Shown: positions 42,013 through 54,914 of the stretch, one piece after another | Layout: the number at the start of each line of letters is the position of its first letter | Numbering within the stretch: position 1 is the first letter of the stretch | NCBI RefSeq assembly: GCF_040939455.1 | Contig: NC_134117.1 | Coordinates: forward strand, 24,297,501 to 24,361,500 | DNA from: Microcebus murinus | Taxonomy: Eukaryota > Chordata > Mammalia > Primates > Cheirogaleidae | Direction of reading: 5' to 3' | DNA: 64,000 nt | Translations under genes and position numbers: made by a program | Notes under the pieces: model-generated | What the model was told of the DNA's origin: nothing | Seen by the model: only the letters and a program-made list of their open reading frames with translations | Databases searched by the model: none

Positions 42013-42118
42013 CAATGGTGTATGGGTGCTCCATCTGGCATTTCGTTTGATGGCCCCAACCACAATGTTAATCTCCCCTTGAATGATGTAAATATTCTTA
42101 TCCACCATCCTGGCAAAC
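42013..42118 (-). CDS. GBF1: GBF1 start-codon exon (residues 1-32)
   Basis: On the minus strand, acceptor TTTTGGTAG precedes ten 5'-UTR bases (GTTTGCCAGG), then ATG at 42108-42106. The 96 coding bases give 32 residues, beginning MVDKNIYIIQGEINIVVGAI and ending STHTPL, and close with donor TTG|GTAAGT in phase 0. The start is set by the match to the known GBF1 N terminus and by the in-frame join to the next exon. The product is a peripheral Golgi protein of about 1,860 residues; these residues start the DCB domain, which mediates dimerisation and partner binding. The catalytic Sec7 domain lies in exons outside this window. Confidence 0.95.
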
Positions 42119-42532
42119 CTACCAAAATAGTTAAAATAAAAGTCTGGTTAATATTTGGTTATCCAGAGAATACCTGTGCTTAAAAATCAGTACCTAATAA
42201 GGTTAGAATTGTGACTTAACTTTTCAGTACCAAGATTTTCCACCTGTAATACTAAGAGGGGATGAAGCCCATTTTGTTATAAATCCAACTACCCTTCCCC
42301 TTTAACAGCACAAGATAAGGGAAAAAAATTAATAAACTACCTGGCTCTCCTAGAGGTCTCTGGAAGTTCAGGGTAGTTTAAGATATGACTCAAAAAGCAA
42401 CAATCCAGAAAATTTCTCAAAGGCACCTCAACAGTCTCCACATTCCTCAAAGTCAATTGTTCCCAAAGCTCTATGTTGCCTTTAAGTATGCAGATACATC
42501 TATGACATTAGTTTGTTAAGAACAATATTTAA

Positions 42533-42569
42533 TGCAATTAGGGTAAGGATGGAAAAAAGAAAAAAAAAA
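42533..42569 (+). repeat. 37-bp A-tailed micro-insert
   Basis: The 15-bp phrase AAGAACAATATTTAA occurs at 42518-42532 and 42570-42584. Between them lie 37 bases that start TGCAATTAGGGTAAGGATGG and end in an A-rich run. This is the layout of a target duplication around a very short retroposed RNA end. Confidence 0.7.
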
Positions 42570-42586
42570 AAGAACAATATTTAAGA

Positions 42587-42650
42587 CCTGGTGTGGTGGC
42601 TCATGCCTATAATCCCAGCACTTTGGGAGCCTGAAGCAGAAGGCTTCAGG
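42587..42650 (+). repeat. 3'-truncated Alu head ending in a hairpin
   Basis: The first 50 or so bases of an Alu (ACCTGGTGTGGTGGCTCATG to GCACTTTGGGAG) run into GCCTGAAGC-AGAAG-GCTTCAGGC, a perfect 9-bp inverted repeat, then T-rich sequence. No A tail or second arm is present. Confidence 0.75.
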
Positions 42651-43899
42651 CTTTTTTGTTCTTTTTTTGTCCCTTTGTTCTTTTTTTATCTACTCAATAA
42701 ATGTTAATAATAAGGAAAGTTCAAGTTAAAGAAAAGAATGAAGGTTGTTAGAATTGTCTTGGTTTGGAATCACAGTTACAATGTCAAAGACTACATCCAT
42801 TCAGCCAAGTCAGCTCCAGTGGCAGTCTAATTGGACAGTGGCAGTGACAAGACCTTTGAAAAGTTCTGAAAACTCATGTTCACTTATTTAGAGCAGGAAA
42901 TCTCTAATATGATAATATAATTATAGAATAAAAGTTCTGGGCAGATATACCCAAACTCATAGCCATCATTATCTCTAGAGAAGGTGCTGTATTGTATCAG
43001 GGTACAATACAGAGTTATTGTTCAGTGTATATTCAGTATATATGTATACTGAATACCAATCAAGGTAAAAAAAATACTTGGGGGACTTAGGAGGGGATGC
43101 TATAAAGAATAAGAATATTTAATTTCTCTCAAAGAAACAGGAGAATAAGAGAAAACATACTCAATTGAAAACACAGCAACAAGTTAAAAAACAAAACAAT
43201 TCCACTACACTTTTGCAAGCAAAAGTGCCAATGAGACTAATTAAGATCTAATAGGATCTACACGCTCCTTGGAAAACTTCCTGGAGGAGACAACCTAACA
43301 TTTGGTCAAAATCCATTAGTCACCAAAAGGTAACCACTTTCTAAGATAGCAAAGATCTAAGCAAAAAAATCATTGACTTAAACTTTTTTTCTTAGTAAAA
43401 AAGAAATAGCTAGAAAATGAAGAGGAATTATTTTCAAGGATAATGCAGAGCTGCCTAATCTCCTTCCAGGCCTCTAAGCATATGTCTCTGCACCCAGGGA
43501 ATCTCCCAACAGAATCTGCCTTCAGCCTCAAATGGGAATCTCTGATGAACCACTTGCTTTGTGGTAGCCAATTGCTGAGAATCCCTTGTCACAAGGTCAC
43601 AAAACCCTACAGAGACTTCATATAAGTATGATAGAAAAGAACTTAAGGTTTATCTTGGGTCAGAAATACAAGGAACAACCGAATACATACCAACTAACAT
43701 CCCTAGCCAGGTAAGCTAATGGCACAGAGACTCTTAGCAACATGTATCCTTTGAAAGCACTGTCGGTTTAAGCTGGGTCTATAGCATTCCATTAGTGCTC
43801 TGCAGCATCCTAGTTATTCACACCAACAGGAACCAAAGAGAAGCAGTCACTGTATCAACTGGCGACTCCCTTTAGATCCAAACAAAAGTAGGAGAATAG
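42651..43899. other. unique intronic sequence
   Basis: No exon or repeat was recognised. Confidence 0.5.
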
Positions 43900-44620
43900 A
43901 CTGGATCCATACTTCATGGAATACCAAAAATTATATTTCAAATTAATTAGATTTAAATGTGAAAAGCAAAACTTAAAAACTTTGTGAAGATAATATATGA
44001 GAATATTTTAATAAACTCAGCATAGAGGAAAAGCACTTAAATAGGAAAAAAGCAAAAACCCTAAAAAAACTGGTACATTCAACCATGTTAAAATTAAAGA
44101 CATTTGTTCAAAAGACACCCTAAAAAAGAGGGAAAAGATAAGTCATGAATTGGAAAGAAATATCTGTAACACAAAACTAACAAAAGAGCAATATCCAGAA
44201 AAAACAATAACTGCTACAAAACTATAAGAACATGTAGAACATATGACCCCTCCCCAAAATTAGCAAGAGACGTGAATAGAATAGGTACATCACAGAATAG
44301 GAAATACAAACAGCAAATACATATATGAAAAGATTATTAGCTTCATTAATAATCAGGAAAATTATAAAATAAGATTATATTCAGATACCATTTTATACTC
44401 CCAAAATAGCAAAAAATTTTAAATCTGACAATACTAAGAGTTGGTGAAAATGCAGACCTAAATGGATATGAATTTGGATAATAATTTGGCATTATCTTAC
44501 AAAGTGGAAGAAGTTCATAACTTATATCTCAGCAATCTCTTTTGTAGGACTATACCCTAGAGTGATTCACAAAAAATTTAGAATAGTGGCAAGAGGAAGG
44601 GTGGGACAAATTAATAGGAA
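43900..44620 (+). repeat. old L1 ORF2 fragment
   Basis: ACATTTGTTCAAAAGACACC, CATCACAGAATAGGAAATAC and TTTTGTAGGACTATACCCTA follow L1 ORF2 C-terminal coding sequence on the plus strand, with many stops. Confidence 0.7.
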
Positions 44621-44873
44621 AGGATATACATGCAGCCTCAGTTTTGGTGATAATTTGTTTTTTAAGCTAGGTAGGGGACACCGATACTTCATATATGCTA
44701 TATATATTCTTTGTATAAAACAGACTATGAAAAGTTCCTTCTTTTCATGGTCTCTGCTGCCTCTTTGCCTTTGCACATACTATATTCCCTTTCTGTTTTG
44801 AATGTTTTTCCCCACTCTTGTCCACCTGGTTAACTCTTACTCATTCCATCAAAAGTCAGAATACCACAGTGGT

Positions 44874-45558
44874 GGCCAGGCGCGGTGGCTCATGCCTGTA
44901 ATCCTAGCACTCTGGGAGGCTGAGACAGGAGAATCGTTTGAGCTCAGGAGTTCGAGACCAGCCTGAGCAAGAGCAAGATCCCATCTCTAGGCCGGGCGCT
45001 GTGGCTCACGCCTGTAATCCTAGCTCTTGGGAGGCCGAGGCGGGCGGATTGCTCAAGGTCAGGAGTTCAAAACCAGCCTGAGCAAGAGCGAGACCCCGTC
45101 TCTACTATAAATAGAAAGAAATTAATTGGCCAACTGATATATATATAAAAAAAATTAGCCGGGCATGGTGGCGCATGCCTGTAGTCCCAGCTACTCGGGA
45201 GGCTGAGGCAGAAGGATCACTCAAGCCCAGGAGTTTGAGGTTGCTGTGAGCTAGGCTGACGCCACGGCACTCACTCTAGCCTGGACAACAAAGTGAGACT
45301 CTGTCTCAAAAAAAAAAAAAAAAAAAAAAAAAAAAGATCCCATCTCTACTGAAAATAGAAAGAAATTAACTGGCCAACTAAAATTATATAGAAAAAAATT
45401 AGCGGGACATGGTGGCACATCCCTGTAGCCCCAGCTACTCAGGAGGCTGAGGCAGGAGGATCGTTTGACCCCAGGCGTTTGAGGTTGCTGTGAGCTAGGC
45501 TGACACCATGGCACTCTGGCCCAGGCAACACAGTGAGACTTTGTCTCAAAAATAAAAA
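44874..45558 (+). repeat. lemur Alu split by a second Alu
   Basis: Left part 44874-44989, right part 45336-45558. The outer duplication AGAATACCACAGTGG flanks it (44859-44873 and 45559-45573). Right arm of the older form. Confidence 0.9.
44990..45335 (+). repeat. lemur Alu, AGCTCTTGGGAGG subfamily, nested
   Basis: Complete, with a 28-base A tail and a perfect duplication AGATCCCATCTCTA (44976-44989 and 45335-45348). Near-identical to the copies at 24847 and 31198. Confidence 0.95.
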
Positions 45559-45579
45559 GAATACCACAGTGGTTACAAG

Positions 45580-46075
45580 AACAAGCTTCAGAGTCAAGAC
45601 AGACCTGAGCTCCAGTCCTATTACTACCTATATAATCTTAGCCAAGTTTCTTAACCTCTCTGAGCTTCAGTTTACAGTTTTCTATTGGAAAATGAAGATA
45701 ATGCTTCCTCATCAATTTGTTATGAGGCCTAAATAATAAGCCTGTAAAGCACCTAGCATAGTACCTGGGATAGTAAAACCTAATAAATGTTAGCTTTTAT
45801 TATGATAATGCCTACATTGAGAGGTCTTCCCTAGCTAACCTACTCTCCCAGACATTAGTATCCCCTTTTTGTTACCACATAGCATTTTGTACATAGCTCT
45901 ATTTAAATACACCTCAAAACAATTTATAATTATTTATTTAGTCTATTTCTACCATGAGTCTATGAGCATCTCAGGGGAAGAGACTATGATTTATTTGTCT
46001 TCTTGTCCCCAATGCCTGACACATAGTAAGAAAAATGACCAATAAATACTGAATGAATTAATTAATTAACTAACA
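45580..46075 (+). repeat. MIR followed by an L2 3' end
   Basis: 45580-45805 carries the MIR core (CTTAGCCAAGTTTCTTAACC, TCTGAGCTTCAGTTTACAGT). 45840-46070 follows the L2 3' end (TGAGTCTATGAGCATCTCAG, AATGCCTGACACATAGTAAG, ending in ATTAATTAATT). Confidence 0.75.
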
Positions 46076-46088
46076 TCAAGACTAACTA

Positions 46089-47154
<1,066 letters not shown>

Positions 47155-47500
47155 GGCCGGGCGCGGTGGCTCACACCTGTAATCCTAGCACTCTAGGAGG
47201 CCAAGGCGGGCGGATTGCTCAAGGTCAGGAGTTCAAAACCAGCCCTGAGCATGAGCAAGACTCTGTTTCTACTATAAACAGAAAGAAATTAATTGGCCAA
47301 CTAATATATATAGAAAAAATTAGCCGGCCATGGTGGCACATGCCTGTAGTCCCAGCTACTCAGGAGGCTGAGGCAGTAGGATTGCTTGAGCCCAGGAGTT
47401 TAAGGTTGCTGTGAGCTAGGCTGACCCCATGGCACTCACTCTAGCCTGGGCAACAAAGTGAGATTCTGTCTCAAAAAAAAAAAAAAGAAAAAAGAAAAAG
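47155..47500 (+). repeat. lemur Alu (young form)
   Basis: Complete dimer with perfect duplication AAAACAACTTACTGG (47140-47154 and 47501-47515). Confidence 0.9.
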
Positions 47501-47930
47501 AAAACAACTTACTGGACTCAAGACATTTACTCAAAGGGTGGAGGTAAAAGAAAGTCAAATCAAGAAAAAAAAGCTGGTTCCCTAACAAGGCACAACTGGA
47601 AAATCCTCCCAAACCTGATAATCAGGTGACTAGTGTACCTCAGCTCTAGCATGCCATCTCCTCCTGCTGTGGAGATTCTAAGAGTATCTCAAGAACTGTA
47701 TGCAAGGTAAGCCATTGATATGTCCAAAGGTATTCAAAGATGTCCCTTCTGCCAGCTTGGAGATGAAAAATGAAACAAAGCTTCTCTGTCTCACTTATCT
47801 TTTAACCACTCAGTACCCAAGATATAAGAATGACAATGGCAGAGTAGGACAAAGAAAAAAGTCTGTGTGATTATACATAGAGAACTATAGAGATTAAGTC
47901 TCATAAGGCCCCTGCCCATCTTGTATATAT

Positions 47931-48304
47931 CAGGAGTCATCAACCAACCAGTAGCCATTGGGCAGAATGTAGTCCACAGACATATTTTATTTGGCCTGGA
48001 AAAGGTTTTTAAAAATTTTTTAACTAGTTGCCAACAATTAAAAAGCACGATGATCTGGATTTCCAGCTTCTCCTGAAAAATAGGGAAACTCATCATTCTG
48101 TGCCCACATTGTCAAACAGTAACAATCTGCTGAAAAAGTAGCAGGTGCCTCCTTTAAATAAGGGCATGGGTTCTCCAGTATACCACAGTGCCTGCTACAT
48201 CCTAATACATTCCCACCTGACCCACTTCATTCATTCACATTACCTGGATGACACATAGGAAGAAAAATGACCAATAGTCATAGCATTTGAGCTTGTAACC
48301 CCTG
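47931..48304 (+). mobile_element. probable hAT element, about 374 bp
   Basis: It starts CAGGAGTCATCAAC and ends GAGCTTGTAACCCCTG. The reverse complement of the end is CAGGGGTTACAAGCTC, a partial terminal inverted repeat. GTATATAT before and GTTTATAA after could be a decayed 8-bp duplication. The interior has runs such as TTGGCCTGGAAAAGG typical of CCCGCGG-rich hAT MITEs after CpG decay. Family not named. Confidence 0.65.
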
Positions 48305-49452
48305 GTTTATAAGATGGTAAATCATTACTTTGTCATCATACTTTCATGATCATTTACACTACTATTACATCTATGATGACTTCCACTATTATTGGAACAA
48401 ACCATTACTTCCATGATCACTTCTACAACTACTGGGGCTGCAAATAATCACACTGGTCTATTATATTTTCATTTTATTAAACAACTGCAGTTGAACATAC
48501 TGAAATATAGAAAAGAACAATAAAAGCTGAACAGCAGCCTATTATATTTATATAGCTCTTCCAGCTTGAGAATAAAACGAACCTCTCCTTCTCCCTTCAA
48601 CTCAACCCCATTACCCCAAGAGCAGAATCATTCTAATCAGTCATACAGAACCACAGGGATAAAGTGTGAGGAATCAATTAGAAGTGGCATACAAAGGCTA
48701 GGATGATCCTTCCAGTGAGTACTCTATAAATAAAGTGAGTCCTCTCAAAAGCAGGAAGACCTGTGTCTTCCTCCTCTCCAGCTTCCCACAGTACCCTATC
48801 AATGAAATTATTATTTAAAAGTGGCAGTAATGCTGACTTTTGGAACTTAGGGAAGTGAAATAGTAGTGGAACTTTGAGAACTGTGAGCTGAAACTGGGTC
48901 CCAAGTTACTGAGAAGATGTGTCTACAACCTGAGTTCCCACTCACTGTGCCAAGTGAGCATCACTGTCAAGACTGGAATGTATTATCTATAGCTACCATT
49001 AAAAAGAAGCTCAAATCTAAGTCTGGAAGGAAGGACATTTTCTGATTTGTGGGTGGGGAGTGGGAATTATTCCTATATAGAAATTATTCCTATCTAGAAA
49101 ATGATTTTTTAAGAAAGGGAAAATTTTTCATGCCTCTATAGTCACACTCAGGCTCAACTGAAAAGTTGCTGAATTGGTTACACTATCTACCCAGAGACTA
49201 GATTGCCTCTTCTATGAAGCATATCAGCAACAGGGAAATGGCCCAGGTGAGCAAGGAAGGCACATCAAACCTGAGTACCTGCTGGGCTGACTATGTCATT
49301 TCATTTGCCACTTTCCACTACTTTTTTTAAAATTCTGCAACTTAGATCAACAAGTTAAAATGCAAATAGTTTCCTGTACATACTATTTCCATCCCACTAA
49401 TTTTAAATTAATACATGTAAACCATAAATGCTATGCTATCCCTCTTTCTCCC

Positions 49453-49486
<34 letters not shown>

Positions 49487-50899
49487 TTCAGGAAGGCAAA
49501 GGGCATTAGGTAGGAGAAACTGAGTTTAGTCACTCTAAGATCCTAGATAGTTTTCCCTTCTAACACTATGAGGTTTTGATCCTCCTCGTTATACCTCACC
49601 ATGCAAAAGTGCAAAGTGTTCCTGACTGCCAGGGCCAGAACTAGGCCACAAGTCCTGATCACATACTAAAACTAATCCCAGGTACAGATAACATTTATTG
49701 AGTGCCCACTACATGCCGAAAGGCATTAGGTTGATCCTGCTTTTAACCCTACTATATGCTCTAGCTAAGCCACTGCACTTACATGCTATTACTTGTAAGA
49801 AGTGCATACACTGAACAATCCCAAAGCGGACCTTTCCATTTGTATCCTCAATAGGGCCTAAAGGAGTATGCCTGAATTAAAGGCATACAAGTTTCTACAT
49901 TGTGCATTAAAAAACACTACCTACACTATTCCTCATGTCTAAATGCATTCTACCTTTGGTGGACTTTTACGGTTTCACAACATGGCAGTTTATCAAAGGC
50001 CATCACAGTGCGATAAACTACTCTTTGAGGTTATGTTCCATCATTCACTCTGCTACCCTGACCCTACCACAACTGGCCAATTATCTCCCATGACTCTTTT
50101 TACTCACTAAAAATAATAGGCTAATGGTACCAAACTTTGCCAGTATTAAAATCCCTCTCTGCTCTCAGTCAAATATGTTATAATAGAGTGGCTTCCTTGT
50201 GATTAAACCTCATCTCCATATGCCAATGAAGAGAAGACCTGGTGGGAAAATCCCAACAAAAACATACACTAGAAGAGAATACCTGTTAAAGATTTGTATA
50301 AAGCAAGAAACTGACCCAAAAGATAAGTCTAGTGTTTATATACAGACCCAGACTTGGCAGTTAAGCTGCCCTATAAGAGGAAAGCCTCCTCATAGTGCAG
50401 TGCCCCATGCTGCTGACCTCAACCTTTCCACACGTCTTCTGACTACCTGAGTCTAGGCTGCACGAGTTCATCTTCTAGTGTTAATAATGCAGTTCCGTTG
50501 TATTAATGAGATAGTCACACACAAGTGGACGCTGTCCAGAATCTGGAGAGACTCTGATATCTAAAGTCTGAAAACCAATCCATAAAATAGACACAATGCT
50601 CCTCAGGTTTGCTTTCAGCTTTTGAGAACTAGGCTCTTTAGGATGCAGAAAGCGCCAGAACAGAGGAGCTGAAGATTAGGTTAAGCCTGGGAAAACAGGA
50701 AGAAGGATTCGGGCACCGCAAGGGATCAGAGGTCAGAGCTGAAATCTCCCCTGCTGCAGCAGGCGCCTGACCTTTGCCCCCAGCACACCTCCCAAGTCCC
50801 TCCCACAACAATCCTTCCCTAGTCTTATTCCAGTCCACTGTGTCTTTAACCCACTCTGCCTCACCCAACTTAAAGGCCCGTCCCCCTAATTCCTTATTG
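48305..50899. other. unique sequence of GBF1 intron 1
   Basis: Contains a (CA)n run of about 14 units at 49454-49484 and a short duplicated phrase AAATTATTCCTAT at 49080-49095. No exon or Alu was recognised. Confidence 0.5.
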
Positions 50900-51620
50900 C
50901 GATGTCAGACGGCCTTCATGACACTGGAACTCTAGGAAGAGACTTCGCTGACCTGTCAGCGGATCCAAAATGGCGGGGCCTAGTCCCAGGACTGGCAGCC
51001 GCTGCTCATGTCCAGCCCGGGCCTCGGAAGCGTCTCCGAGCAGCTCTCCCGACTCTGGTGGCAGATGGGAGAAGGGAAGGAGCCCGTTTCCTGGGAGTTG
51101 AGGACGAAGTCCGGGTGAGACCGCACAGTCCGCCGTGATGAGTCGGCCTGGACGGGCGGTGGAGCCGGCTACCTTCCCTGTCAGCTCACTGACGTGGTAA
51201 CTAGCCTCACTCTAGCCCGCTGCCTGGTAACTGCGCGAGCCCTGTCTCACGTAGCCAATCAAAGCTTTGTACCATGAAAAGTGGCATTCCAGCTATCCAA
51301 TCAAAGAAAGGGAATTGGCTTCAGGAGGCGGGTAGTGCCTAAAGAAGCGAGATTACAAGGTAAAGAAAGGGTAGGTAGGGGACGACCAACGGATACGAGG
51401 AGTCTCTGAGTGACAGTTATAGAGGCCAATAAAAATGAGAAGTTGTGCCGGGCGGTTGGGGAGGTGGAGTTAGGTAGAGTTCGGTTGCAGTGCGCAGTTT
51501 GGCAGTGGCTGCCGGGCATCATGGGGAGGAAAGCCGCAATTTGCTGGAAAGGGGGCGGGGTCCGTTTTGAGAACTTGAGCGGGCGCCCCTACTTCCCCCA
51601 TCCCACCCCCGCAACAGACT
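50900..51620. promoter_or_regulatory. GBF1: CpG island promoter of GBF1
   Basis: The GC content and CpG density rise sharply here relative to the AT-rich flanks. CCAAT boxes lie at 51255-51259, 51297-51301 and 51426-51430, with an inverted one (ATTGG) at 51314-51318. A CRE-like TGACGTGG is at 51190-51197 and a GC box (GGGGGCGGGG) near 51551. There is no TATA box, as expected for a broad housekeeping promoter. The first two CCAAT boxes are 42 bp apart, about four helical turns. Divergent transcription is possible: a plus-strand donor CGG|GTGAGA sits at 51114. Confidence 0.75.
50953..51115 (-). other. GBF1: putative GBF1 non-coding exon 1
   Basis: The start-codon exon needs an upstream 5'-UTR exon, and the only CpG-rich promoter upstream on the minus strand is here. 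A candidate donor read on the minus strand is GACAG|GTCAGC, with the exon ending at 50953. The candidate exon contains no recognised protein and includes a YY1-like CAAAATGGCGG (plus-strand reading, 50967-50977). The upstream limit is a guess. Other weak donors exist in the island, and the YY1-like site points to plus-strand transcription, so the boundary needs transcript data. Confidence 0.4.
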
Positions 51621-52556
51621 ATCAGTCACCGGGTCCAATACCAAGCCCCTCAAGGGATCACTCCCTTTCGAGGCAGCTCTGGGCTCCCTCCATCCCCAAA
51701 CCAGTCCAGCGATCTATTCCATATCCTCCATCCCTCCGCCCTCCCGTCTCTCTGCCCAGTTTTGGCTTCTTATAGGTGTGTCTGTCCCATTCAAACTCAG
51801 TTTCCGCGTCTTCTGCCCCATTCCCATCATCCAGAAACAGAGAAAATGGAAGGTAGCAGAAGCCTTGGGTATCTAATTCAAGTCTCCTCACTTTACATAA
51901 TAGAAAACTGAGTCCCAGAGTGGAAAGCTGGCCCCGTGTTCACATAGCTAGTTAGAGGCAGAGCAAAGAGACAAACCTAGATACCTCCACCACCAGTCCA
52001 GCTCTTTTTCACTGCCCCTTGCTACCTCTTATGCCTGCCTCATGCTCTAGTCTATCATGCTGTGACTCTTGGCTCTGCTCCTCACACCAAGCTTTGGGCG
52101 CACCTTACCTACTAAGGAAAATGCTAATCACACAGGTTAGTCCACCTCTTCAGTGACGGGAAACTGACGTCTTTCCTGTGTGCCCTAGAAATGCTAAGAG
52201 GCCTGAGAATTGGATACCCACCCATTTTCACTTTCCTGCCCTCAGCTGCCCCTTCCCGTTGCAAAAATGACAGACGTCGCTAAAATATTTGGAATTACCT
52301 GGAAGTGTGGGAAGATGACAGGAGGATCGGTTTTTCTCCTTGCAGACTGAATGGTGGAACTCCCAGCCTGTCTGCTGAAATAGAGCCCCAGTGTCCCTAC
52401 AGACCTGGAGAGGCTGCTAGGAGGCAGTGAAAAGAGATACCAACTCTCTCCCCACACTTCCTCCCATTTATGGATGACCCAAGTCCAGGGAAGGAAGCTC
52501 CATACCTAACCCCATAGGAATAGAGTCCCCAAACCAGGCATCCAAAGACAATCCAT
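51621..52556. other. intergenic unique sequence with a MIR remnant
   Basis: This stretch lies between the GBF1 CpG island and the first intergenic Alu. Apart from a probable minus-strand MIR near 51.89-52.0 kb I recognise no gene, exon or repeat here. Confidence 0.5.
51890..52010 (-). repeat. MIR fragment
   Basis: GAAAACTGAGTCCCAGAGTG and CACATAGCTAGTTAGAGGCA are MIR phrases in reverse orientation. Confidence 0.7.
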
Positions 52557-52905
52557 GGCCCGGCGTGGTGGCTCACGCCTGTAATCCTAGCACTTTGGGA
52601 GGCCGAGGCGGGTGGATTGCTCAAGGTCAGGAGTTCGAAACCAGCCTGAGCCTGAGCGAGACCCCGTCTCTACCGAAAATAGAAAGAAATTAATTGACCA
52701 ACTAAAAATATATATACAAAAAATTAGCCGGGCATGGTGGCGCATGCCTGTAGTCCCAGCTACTCGGGACCCTGAGGCAGGAGGATCGCTTGAGCCCAGG
52801 AGATTGAGGTTGCTGTGAGCGAGGCTGACGCCATGGCACTCACTCTAGCCTGGGCAACAAAGTGAGACTCTGTCTCAAAAAATAAAAAAAAAAACAAAAA
52901 AAAAA
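52557..52905 (+). repeat. lemur Alu, CACTTTGGG/GGAGATTGAGG type
   Basis: Complete, with duplication AAAGACAATCCATG on both sides. Same subtype as the inner copy at 26557. Confidence 0.9.
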
Positions 52906-52953
52906 CAAAGACAATCCATGTGCTATGATCCTCATTTAAAAAACTCATCTCAT

Positions 52954-53807
<854 letters not shown>

Positions 53808-54156
53808 TTTCCTCTTCATTTAAAGACTAGAGTTGGTCTTCTGGGCCTGGAGAGCCAATTGAAAAGTCCTCTAAGTGTTTCAAAACTCCCTGTTCCCCCA
53901 CGTCCACTCCCACATACCTCTGGAAATTCATCATCCAAAAAGCATGTGATTGTGCCTTTGTAATTGGGAGGAAAGAGACGATTCCCTAGTCCTTCCTAAT
54001 TACTATCATTGTACCAGGTAGAACATCTTCCTCTTAGATTTCAGTGTGATATATTTATTGAAATTCTACATTATGCCTTGGAATAGAAAGATAAAGAAGA
54101 GATGGTCCTTGCCCTCCTAAATCCTAATCTTATAGGCAATAATACATAAGCTTATC

Positions 54157-54330
54157 CACGGGTGGGGAACTGGCAGCCTCAAGGCCACAAGTAGCCCTCC
54201 AGATCCCCAAGTGCAGCCCTTCAACCCAATCCAAATTTTACAGAATAAATCCTTTTAATAAAGGTATTTGTTCTGTTAATTTTGGATTCAAAAGGCTGCA
54301 CTCAAGGATCCAGAAGGCCCCAAGGAATAA
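54157..54330 (+). mobile_element. fold-back hAT-type MITE, right end lost
   Basis: It starts CACGGGTGGGGAACTGGCAG. The second half (about 54245-54320) is an inverted copy of the first: CAGAATAAATCCTTTTAATA is mirrored by AATAAAGGTATTTGTTCTG, and GTGCAGCCCTTCAACCCAAT by the reverse of TTCAAAAGGCTGCACT. The outer right terminus is missing or scrambled. Confidence 0.7.
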
Positions 54331-54446
54331 GCCTTATCCCTTCAATACATTGGGTGGTGTAACAGAGGGTATGCACAAAGAGAGTCTAGGAAGCAAGAGG
54401 CTAGATAGACATCTGGCTAACCTGGGAGTTCAGAAAAGGCTTTCCA

Positions 54447-54777
54447 GCTGGGCCCGGTGGCTCACACCTGTAATCCTAGCTGTTTGGGAGGCCGAAGTGG
54501 GTGGATTGTTTGAGGTTAGGAGTTCGAAACCAGCCTGAGCAAGAGCGAGACCCCGTCTCTACTATAAATAGAAAGAAATTAATTGGCCAACTAATATACA
54601 TAGAAAAAATTAGCCGGGCATGGTGGCACATGCCTGTAGTCCCAGCTACTTAGGAGGCTGAGGCAGCAGGATTGCTTGAGCCAAGGAGTTTGAGGTTGCC
54701 GTGAGCTAGGCTGTGCCACGGCACTCTAGCCTGGGCAACAAAGTGAGACTCTGTCTCAAAAAAAAAAAAACAAAAAA
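54447..54777 (+). repeat. lemur Alu
   Basis: Complete dimer, flanked by CAGAAAAGGCTTTCCA at 54431-54446 and 54778-54793. Right arm reads GGCTGTGCCACGGCACTCTAG, without the CACT doubling. Confidence 0.9.
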
Positions 54778-54793
54778 CAGAAAAGGCTTTCCA

Positions 54794-54900
54794 TGACACA
54801 TGCTTGAAGCTCTGACTGGGGAGCGGGGCAAGGGCAACATATGTAACCTAAACATTTGTACCCCCATAATATGCAGAAATAAAAAAAAAGAAAAGAAAAA
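54794..54900 (+). mobile_element. 5'-truncated lemur L1 3' end
   Basis: The phrase TTGTACCCCCATAATATGCA, then AATAAA and an A-rich tail, matches the 3' end of lemur-lineage L1 as I know it. Only about 107 bases were inserted. GAAAAGGCTTTCCA before and GAAAAGGCTTCCCA after are its target duplication. Confidence 0.7.
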
Positions 54901-54914
54901 GAAAAGGCTTCCCA

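Noticed and set aside
50902..51138. 78-codon plus-strand open frame in the GBF1 CpG island
   Set aside because: No recognisable protein. It overlaps the promoter and lacks a convincing start context or homologue. It is kept only as a possible non-coding divergent transcript.
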